Source: Roseobacter denitrificans OCh 114 (GTDB lineage: Bacteria; Pseudomonadota; Alphaproteobacteria; Rhodobacterales; Rhodobacteraceae). From it: 64,000 bases of DNA. The notes under the pieces are model-generated. The model did not search any database. It was not told the origin of the DNA and was given only the letters and a program-made list of their open reading frames with translations. Location of the stretch: positions 3,185,001 through 3,249,000 of the forward strand of contig NC_008209.1 of the NCBI RefSeq assembly GCF_000014045.1, written 5' to 3'. A program made the position numbers and the translations under genes. This document shows, in pieces, positions 59,701 through 64,000 of the stretch. Each line of letters opens with the position of its first letter. Positions within the stretch are counted from its first letter, which is position 1.

Positions 59701-60187
59701 CCTAGATTATATGGGCCGCCATCGCACCTATGGGCCGGTCCGGGCGCTGCCCACCAAGACGTTCTTTTACGGCATGGAACCGGGCGAAGAAATCAGCGCG
59801 GAAATCGACCCCGGTAAGACGCTCGAAATTCGTCTGCAGACGGTCGGCGACACGGGTGAAGACGGTGAGGTCCGGGTGTTCTTTGAGCTTAACGGCCAGC
59901 CCCGCGTGATCCGCGTGCCCAACCGCCTCGTAACGGCAAGCACGCAAAAACGCCCCAAAGCCGAGACCGGCAACGCCAAACATATCGGCGCGCCCATGCC
60001 GGGTGTTGTTGCCTCCGTTGCGGCCAAGGAGGGCGGCAAGGTCAAGGCGGGTGATCTGTTGCTCACCATTGAAGCGATGAAAATGGAGACCGGTATCCAC
60101 GCCGAAAAGGCCGCCACTGTCAAAGCCGTACACGTCAGCCCCGGCGGCCAGATTGATGCCAAGGACCTGCTGATCGAGTTTGAATAA
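56747..60187 (+). CDS. pyc: Pyruvate carboxylase
   Basis: A 1146-aa biotin enzyme that makes oxaloacetate from pyruvate, the main anaplerotic step. The biotin carboxylase domain (1-460) has the ATP-grasp glycine loop SWGGGGRGMRP. The carboxyltransferase domain (about 530-810) starts with ITDTTMRDGHQSLLATR. The biotin carrier ends the protein with IEAMKMETG, biotinyl lysine near residue 1112. Single-chain order BC-CT-BCCP is typical of alphaproteobacteria. No ribosome site stronger than AGAGAGTCAC is visible before the ATG. Confidence 0.98.
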   Translation: MPEFKKILIANRGEIAIRIMRAANEMGKKTVAVFAEEDKLGLHRFKADEAYRIGEGLGPVAAYLSIDEIIRVAKESGADAIHPGYGLLSENPDFVDACDQNGIVFIGPRAETMRALGDKASARRVAIEAGVPVIPATEVLGDDMKAIKAEAKEIGYPLMLKASWGGGGRGMRPIQQEDELEEKVLEGRREAEAAFGNGEGYLEKMILKARHVEVQILGDKHGDMYHLFERDCSVQRRNQKVVERAPAPYLTEAQRAEVCKLGYDICKHVNYECAGTVEFLMDMDDGKFYFIEVNPRVQVEHTVTEEVTGIDIVQAQILIAEGKTIAEATGKPTQADVQLNGHALQTRITTEDPQNNFIPDYGRITAFREATGMGIRLDGGTAYSGGVITRYYDSLLVKVTAKAQTPDAAIARMDRALREFRIRSVSTNIAFVENLLKHPTFLNNEYHTKFIDETPDLFQFSKRRDRGTKVLTYIADITVNGHPETKAHPRPPAHVKDPRPPKERAEPMMGTRNLLEQKGPQAVADWMKQQRQLLITDTTMRDGHQSLLATRMRSIDMIKVAPSYSANLPQLFSVECWGGATFDVAYRFLQECPWQRLRDLRSAMPNLMTQMLLRASNGVGYTNYPDNVVQEFVRVAAKTGVDVFRVFDSLNWVENMRVAMDAVIENGKVCEGSICYTGDINDPDRAKYNLKYYVDMGKELRDAGAHVLGLKDMAGLLKPAAARQLVRTLKSEVGLPIHFHTHDTAGVACATILAASEAGVDAVDCAMDALSGNTSQATLGSVVSALKHTDRDTGLDMSAIREISDYWEEVRNHYAAFETGMQAPSSEVYLHEMPGGQFTNLKAQAASLGLADRWHEVAQTYAEVNQMFGDIVKVTPSSKVVGDMALMMVSQGLSRADVENPDTDVSFPDSVVDMMRGNLGQPPGGFPEAIVKKVLKDEQPILDRPGKHLPPADLEALRAEASNLMEGKLVDDEDLSGYLMYPKVFLDYMGRHRTYGPVRALPTKTFFYGMEPGEEISAEIDPGKTLEIRLQTVGDTGEDGEVRVFFELNGQPRVIRVPNRLVTASTQKRPKAETGNAKHIGAPMPGVVASVAAKEGGKVKAGDLLLTIEAMKMETGIHAEKAATVKAVHVSPGGQIDAKDLLIEFE

Positions 60188-60253
60188 CATCTGGAAAGGG
60201 TCGGCCTGAACGCCGGCACTATTCCCTTATTACGCGAAAAGCCGCCTCGGAAT

Positions 60254-60271
60254 TGTCAACTTTTGTTGACA
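60254..60271. promoter_or_regulatory. CrtJ/PpsR-type palindrome
   Basis: TGTCAACTTTTGTTGACA is a perfect palindrome that fits TGT-N12-ACA with the TGTCA/TGACA ends. Its right arm contains a perfect -35 TTGACA (60266-60271), with TACGCT 18 bases on. It lies 83 bases before the B12-binding gene. Confidence 0.6.
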
Positions 60272-60279
60272 CAGATCAA
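60266..60279. promoter_or_regulatory. FNR/FnrL-type box
   Basis: TTGACACAGATCAA matches TTGAT-N4-ATCAA at nine of ten fixed bases and overlaps the palindrome and the -35 element. Confidence 0.5.
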
Positions 60280-60353
60280 GGATCATCTGTACGCTGGACC
60301 TACGATAGATACAGGCTGCTGAAGGATGAACCACACTACGGCTGGGGGGCAAA

Positions 60354-61187
60354 ATGCCGGATCAAGACTCCCCTCGCGCGGCGAGGACGCAGGCCCGCTA
60401 TCACCGGGTCCAGACAGATGTGCTACAACTCAAATCACGCCTGCCTCAGGCAGACGTAGGGGATATCGTCTCCGAGGTGTTGAACCGCGTCACCGCGCTC
60501 AGAAAAGCCAATGGCGACAGGGTCAACCTGCCCACACGCCAGAAAGTCGAAAGGCTGTGTTACGCGCTGATCTCGGATGACATGAACGAAGGTGCCGCGT
60601 TCATCCACGATGTGCAGGAAGATGGCGCGACCCTCGAAGCCGTCTATCTGAACTATCTCGCGGAGGCTGCCGCTATTCTGGGCGAATGGTGGGACGACGA
60701 CCATGTCACTTTTCTGGAGGTGATCATTGGCAGCAGTCGAATTTACGCGATCATGCGGGATCTTGGCTATCTGTTTGTGCCTGACCGACTTGTTGAGGTG
60801 AAATCGGCAATCTTTGCAACGGTGCCGCATGAAACCCATGTTCTGGGCGTACAGATGGCAGCGGACCTCTTTGGCGCCGAGGGCTGGAACATCGAGGTCA
60901 TGAGCGGACTGCCTCATGAAACGCTTGTGGAACAGATCACGCAAAGCCCCTTTCACATTCTCGGCCTGTCAGCGGGCGGCGCTCATTCTGCCGGCGCATT
61001 GGCGCGATTGATTGTTGCGGTGCGGCTGGCAAGACCCGATATGCGCATTTTCCTGAGCGGTCAGATCGTGCGGACATCACCGGACCTCGTTGCCGTCATG
61101 GATATTGATGGCGCGACCAATGATATCGAAGAGGCCAAACATATCCTGCACGACCTTTGGCTGGACTCCAGCGCGCAGGCGGGCTGA
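60354..61187 (+). CDS. B12-binding domain protein, AerR/PpaA-like candidate
   Basis: 277 aa. The N-terminal half is helical (cap-like). The C-terminal half is a cobalamin-binding Rossmann domain: FATVPHETHVLGVQMAADLF, with His162 in an H-x-x-G context as in base-off cobalamin binding, then GLSAGGAHSAGALARLI and MRIFLSGQIV. AerR/PpaA proteins of purple bacteria have this architecture and modulate the CrtJ/PpsR repressor. No corrinoid enzyme is fused or adjacent. GGGGGG precedes the ATG. The promoter palindrome supports a regulatory link, but it could also be a different B12 sensor. Confidence 0.75.
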   Translation: MPDQDSPRAARTQARYHRVQTDVLQLKSRLPQADVGDIVSEVLNRVTALRKANGDRVNLPTRQKVERLCYALISDDMNEGAAFIHDVQEDGATLEAVYLNYLAEAAAILGEWWDDDHVTFLEVIIGSSRIYAIMRDLGYLFVPDRLVEVKSAIFATVPHETHVLGVQMAADLFGAEGWNIEVMSGLPHETLVEQITQSPFHILGLSAGGAHSAGALARLIVAVRLARPDMRIFLSGQIVRTSPDLVAVMDIDGATNDIEEAKHILHDLWLDSSAQAG

Positions 61188-61290
61188 CCCTCACAAGCGG
61201 GCCGGCACAGAGGCCAAAAAAATATGCGTATCGGCGTTTTACCTCTTGCAGCGGACCGCCGCTCTATGTATCTCCACAGCACCCAAGGAT

Positions 61291-61365
61291 GCGGGCGTAG
61301 CTCAGGGGTAGAGCATAACCTTGCCAAGGTTAGGGTCGGGCGTTCGAATCGCCTCGCCCGCTCCA
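61291..61365 (+). tRNA. tRNA-Gly (anticodon GCC)
   Basis: Acceptor GCGGGCG pairs with CGCCCGC, D-arm GCTC-AGGGGTA-GAGC, anticodon arm AACCT-TGCCAAG with GCC in the loop, T-arm with GTTCGAATC, discriminator T and encoded CCA. All arms are complete. Confidence 0.95.
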
Positions 61366-61528
61366 AATTTACCAAAGCCTTACAGTTGTTTAGCTTAAAA
61401 CATCTGTAAGGCTGGTCAATCTCAAATTTATTGTTTCGTGTTAACGTTCACAGCTATGGATGATCATGATTCTGGAGTGTTTCCGAAGTCTGTGAAGACA
61501 AGGTGCTCGAAGCAGAGCTTCGGCGTGT

Positions 61529-61554
61529 ATGCTCTCCCCCTGAGCTACGCCCGC
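61529..61554 (-). repeat. Inverted fragment of tRNA-Gly (5' part)
   Basis: On the minus strand the first 27 or so bases of the tRNA (acceptor 5' strand and D-arm, GCGGGCGTAGCTCAGGGG then GAGAGCATA) recur with one change, 163 bases from the intact gene. No anticodon or 3' half follows. Confidence 0.8.
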
Positions 61555-61712
61555 ATTTTGCCAAACGAGTAGTTTTCTGCCGAAAATTCTGATGTTCGCC
61601 ACTTCGAAACGTAGGTGTTAAATAGCCGTTTGCTGCATAAGGTGTGACCTGCCCCCCGAAACTTCCCTCATTCTGATGTAGAGTTTGCTCAACCTTTTGA
61701 AGGAGCAAGCGA

Positions 61713-62013
61713 ATGCGAAAGAGCCGTTTTACTGAGGCACAAATTATCGGGATGATCAAAGAGCAAGAGGCTGGCATGCCGACGGCGGAGGTGTGCCGTA
61801 AGCACGGTCTCAGTCAGGGCACGTTCTACAAATTTAAATCCAGATATGGCGGCATGCATTGCCCGGCAACACATGCAGAGCATGTGTGAGAGGGAGGTTT
61901 CTGACACCGCAAGGCTGAAGGCGCTTGAGGACGAGAATGCCAAGCTTAAACGCCTTCTTGCAGATCAGATGTTGGACAACGTGGTGCTGAAGGATTTGCT
62001 GGGAAAGAACTGA
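61713..62013 (+). pseudogene. IS3-family orfA (helix-turn-helix), disrupted by a 37-bp insertion
   Basis: The first part reads MRKSRFTEAQIIGMIKEQEA and on to FYKFKSRYGGM, a normal IS3 orfA helix-turn-helix protein. Then 37 extra bases (61857-61893) shift the frame and bring a TGA at 61887-61889. Beyond it the normal sequence resumes in another frame, [20 protein letters not shown] and [10 protein letters not shown], to the stop at 62013. So orfA cannot make full-length protein, and the orfAB frameshift fusion is also cut off. Confidence 0.85.
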
Positions 62014-62051
62014 CGACATCAGCTGAACGGCGGGACGCCGCGCTCCGGGCG

Positions 62052-62909
62052 ATGCGGGATCATGAAATCTCGCAGCGTCGGGCGTGCAGGCTCGTTGGTG
62101 TCGACCCTAAGACTGTCAGACGCGACCGTCCGCCTGACAATCCCAAGATACGCAAAGAAATGAAGAAGATCGCCAATAAGCGGCGCAGGTTTGGCTATCG
62201 CCGGATCGGCATCATGCTTGAGCGCGAAGGATATGTGATGAACCACAAGAAGCTTTATCGCCTCTACACAGAAGAAAAACTGGGGGTCAGGCGACGGCGG
62301 GGCCGCAAGCGGGCGCGTGGATCGCGAACACCGATGCCAGAAGCCCTGAGGCCGGGCGAAGGTTGGTCTTTGGACTTTCTGTCTGACACGTTCGGTGCAT
62401 CCCGTAGGTTCCGCATTCTGGCCATGAACGATGACTGCTGCCGCGAAAACCTATGCCTTGTTGCAGACACGTCGATCTCTGGTGCCCGGGTGGCGCGCGA
62501 GTTGGATGCTTGGTTGCGTGTCTATGGAAAGCCAAAGAGCATTGTCTCGGACAATGGCACCGAGTTCACCAGTCGGGCGATCCTAAAGTGGGCAAACGAC
62601 AACAAGGTGGATTGGCACTACATCGATCCGAGCAAACCCCAACAGAACGCGTTCATCGAAAGCTTCAACGGCAGCCTACGGGACGAACTGCTGAACGAGG
62701 AGATGTTCGACAGCCTGGACGATGCCCGGCGCAAGCTGGCCCTCTGGCGTTACGATTACAATAACATCAGGCCACACTCATCGCTCGGGAACAAAACGCC
62801 TACAGAAGCGCGCCGGACGCTTGAGCAATTTGAGGGCTCCGCACCCGACGCGCTTGCCCATACGGACAACGAAGAATATGAAAATCAGACCCGCAAACTC
62901 TCGTTATGA
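62052..62909 (+). CDS. IS3-family transposase orfB (DDE integrase)
   Basis: 285 aa of the catalytic subunit. Residues of the DDE triad are visible in [17 protein letters not shown] and [29 protein letters not shown] is the usual N-terminal IS3 block. The natural protein starts by a -1 shift from orfA at the run before 62010, and the in-frame upstream codons ([16 protein letters not shown]) are orfB-like. It appears intact but lacks a functional orfA partner. Confidence 0.88.
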   Translation: MRDHEISQRRACRLVGVDPKTVRRDRPPDNPKIRKEMKKIANKRRRFGYRRIGIMLEREGYVMNHKKLYRLYTEEKLGVRRRRGRKRARGSRTPMPEALRPGEGWSLDFLSDTFGASRRFRILAMNDDCCRENLCLVADTSISGARVARELDAWLRVYGKPKSIVSDNGTEFTSRAILKWANDNKVDWHYIDPSKPQQNAFIESFNGSLRDELLNEEMFDSLDDARRKLALWRYDYNNIRPHSSLGNKTPTEARRTLEQFEGSAPDALAHTDNEEYENQTRKLSL

Positions 62910-62939
62910 ATGAGGGAGCCTTGGGGGGCAGGTCACAAC

Positions 62940-63416
62940 TTAAGCTTTCATAGCTCGCTCCTCGAATGTGATAGGGCTTAGCTAGCCGATGGTCGAGTGG
63001 CGACGCTTCGGGTTGTAGAAGCGTTCGATGTAATCGAAGACATCTGCGCGCGCGTGCTTTCTGGTTCTGTAGGTTTTGCGTTTGATCCGTTCTGTCTTAA
63101 GCGAAGAGAAGAAGCTTTCCATTGCAGCGTTGTCCCAGACATTCCCTGAACGGCTCATCGAACAGGTGATGCCGTGATCGGCCATCAGTCGCTGGAACGG
63201 CTCACTGGTGTATTGGCTGCCCTGGTCGGAATGGTGCAGCAACTCGTCGGGCCTGCCTCTGCGCCAGATCGCCATGATCAGAGCGTCCGTGACCATCTGA
63301 GACGTCATTTGTTCGCTCATTGACCAGCCAACGACACGCCGCGAGAACAGATCGATGACGGCTGCAACGTAGAGCCACCCTTGCGCGGTCCAGACATAGG
63401 CAGCCATTGGTGCCAA
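62940..63416 (-). pseudogene. Remnant of a second IS3-family transposase (orfB, 5'-truncated, amber-interrupted)
   Basis: Transposase catalytic core from YVWTAQGWLYVAAVIDLFSR to YIERFYNPKRRHSTIG. The N-terminal third is missing. The usual end, YLSPITFEERAMKA, is present but its Tyr codon is TAG, so the frame stops early. The natural stop TAA lies at 62940-62942, 3 bases from the end of the other IS. Confidence 0.85.
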
Positions 63417-63599
63417 AAACCCTGACGACGGACACCACTGTTAATCTACGTTTCACAATTCATTGTTTACCTTCACGAATTGGCAGGATCTCTATGGTTT
63501 GATTTCACGGGACTGCGTCATAATCATAGTGTTAGTTCGTCATGATGCCCTTTTTAAAAACGAACGAAACAGCCTTGCAGTGCTGGACATAACGACAGT
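63417..63599. other. AT-rich spacer behind the transposase remnant
   Basis: No gene supported on either strand. Composition is more AT-rich than the backbone, and it may be the residual left side of the second IS plus chromosomal sequence. I see no terminator or recognisable repeat apart from copy C starting at 63600. Confidence 0.4.
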
Positions 63600-63705
63600 C
63601 TAGAGCGTCTGACGAATTGCCTGAAATATCAGGCATTTCGTAACGCATTGAAATCTTGTATTTGAGCCAGCGTTACGTGATTCAGGTCTTCGCATCACGC
63701 TCTAG
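63600..63705 (+). repeat. Dispersed folded repeat, copy C (best preserved)
   Basis: Ends CTAGAGCGT and ACGCTCTAG are perfect 9-bp inverted repeats. Inside are a stem GCCTGA-AATA-TCAGGC (63619-63634) and a stem CGTAACGC/GCGTTACG (63639-63646 with 63670-63677). The whole can form a three-stem structure. Its right end supplies the TAG stop of the adjacent OmpA/MotB-like gene. Confidence 0.85.
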
Positions 63706-64000
63706 CGCTCAGTGAACTTCAACTCGATGCGACGGTTTTGAGCCCGCGCTTCTGGCGTGTCTTCGACCGCAACGGGCTGGAATTCGCCAAATCCGTTGGC
63801 AGCAAGTCGGTTTGGTGGGATACCAAGGGTGTCCACCATGTATTTCACAACGGACAAGGCACGCCCCTGACTAAGTTCCCAGTTGTCAGCAAATTGTCCA
63901 ACACCAGAAAGCGGCAAATTGTCGGTATGTCCATCCACGCGGATGATCCAGTCAATTTCGGGTGGGATTTCATCTGCAACGCTTGACAGAATCCGCGCGA
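63702..64000 (-). CDS. OmpA/MotB-type peptidoglycan-binding protein, C-terminal part
   Basis: About 99 codons of the OmpA-like domain, 5' end cut by the window edge. VDGHTDNLPLSG and the NWELSQGRALSVVKYM helix bind the diaminopimelate of peptidoglycan, followed by NGFGEFQPVA and the closing NRRIELKF. In roseobacters such a gene usually pairs with a MotA/TolQ-like membrane protein. The stop TAG (63702-63704) is inside repeat copy C. Confidence 0.88.
   Translation of the reverse strand, partial: ARILSSVADEIPPEIDWIIRVDGHTDNLPLSGVGQFADNWELSQGRALSVVKYMVDTLGIPPNRLAANGFGEFQPVAVEDTPEARAQNRRIELKFTER

Larger units (their letters stand above)
61643..62937 (+). mobile_element. IS3-family insertion sequence
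   Basis: About 1.3 kb with terminal inverted repeats: left TGTGACCTGCCCCCCGAAAC, right (complement) TGTGACCTGCCCCCCAAGGC, both followed by a shared TCCCTCATTC. It contains orfA and orfB. No clear target duplication flanks it. It abuts the stop codon of another IS3-type remnant on the right. Confidence 0.88.

Noticed and set aside
61454..61777. 107-codon minus-strand open frame across the tRNA fragment and IS left end
   Set aside because: It runs through the tRNA fragment, the IS terminal repeat and orfA antisense, so it is chance.
63202..63456. 84-codon minus-strand frame overlapping the transposase remnant
   Set aside because: It is a shifted frame of the transposase core with no protein character of its own.

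Overview
The window is a chromosomal segment of a Rhodobacterales (Roseobacter-group) alphaproteobacterium. The evidence is the high GC content, the gene content (CobST cobaltochelatase, DUF1127 gene followed by CcsR-type RNAs, DUF2484 between murC and murB, a biotin-dependent pyruvate carboxylase, a VPLPA-type sorting signal) and the dense co-directional operons. A CrtJ/PpsR-type palindrome upstream of a B12-binding gene would fit a (bacterio)chlorophyll-making relative, but this window alone does not prove phototrophy.

Layout. 1-12.9 kb is ordinary metabolism and envelope: 5' part of pntA, a membrane methyltransferase-like protein, an SDR, a C26 amidotransferase, malate synthase G, a DUF2256 protein with a previously overlookable 55-aa membrane protein, pepN, a second SDR, a membrane protein, a lytic-transglycosylase lipoprotein and two unassigned genes. 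13-25.1 kb holds gatB, a secreted VPLPA-sorted protein without a normal start codon, a thioesterase, DUF4177, BolA, a DnaJ-domain protein, cobS-cobT, an aminopeptidase P-like protein, DUF427 and a ClC channel. 25.2-49.6 kb is the division and cell wall (dcw) supercluster, read right to left: mraZ-rsmH-ftsL-ftsI-murE-murF-mraY-murD, an opposite-strand flavoprotein, then ftsW-murG-murC-DUF2484-murB-ddl-ftsQ-ftsA-ftsZ, lpxC, bamD, recN. It makes lipid II, flips and polymerises it at the division ring, and supplies lipid A and outer-membrane protein assembly.

49.6-61.4 kb holds the long mraZ upstream region, the Mrp/ApbC carrier, the DUF1127/CcsR stress locus, a 2H phosphoesterase-like protein, UvrD, an FMN-dependent hydroxyacid dehydrogenase, pyruvate carboxylase, a B12-binding regulator-like protein and tRNA-Gly(GCC). 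61.5-63.7 kb is a small plastic zone: an inverted tRNA fragment, a damaged IS3-family element, a second decayed IS3-family transposase and a folded dispersed repeat, followed by the 3' end of an OmpA/MotB-like gene.

The observations most worth following are: a one-base frameshift in the first codons of ftsZ; four tandem hairpins with CCUCCUCCC-type loops behind a DUF1127 gene and an RpoH-like promoter; a CrtJ/PpsR palindrome overlapping an FNR-type box upstream of the B12-binding gene; 10-bp-periodic MraZ-box-like repeats far upstream of mraZ; an AT-rich mosaic patch inside uvrD; a three-copy dispersed repeat that supplies stop codons to two genes; and a secreted protein whose only well-placed start is ATA.
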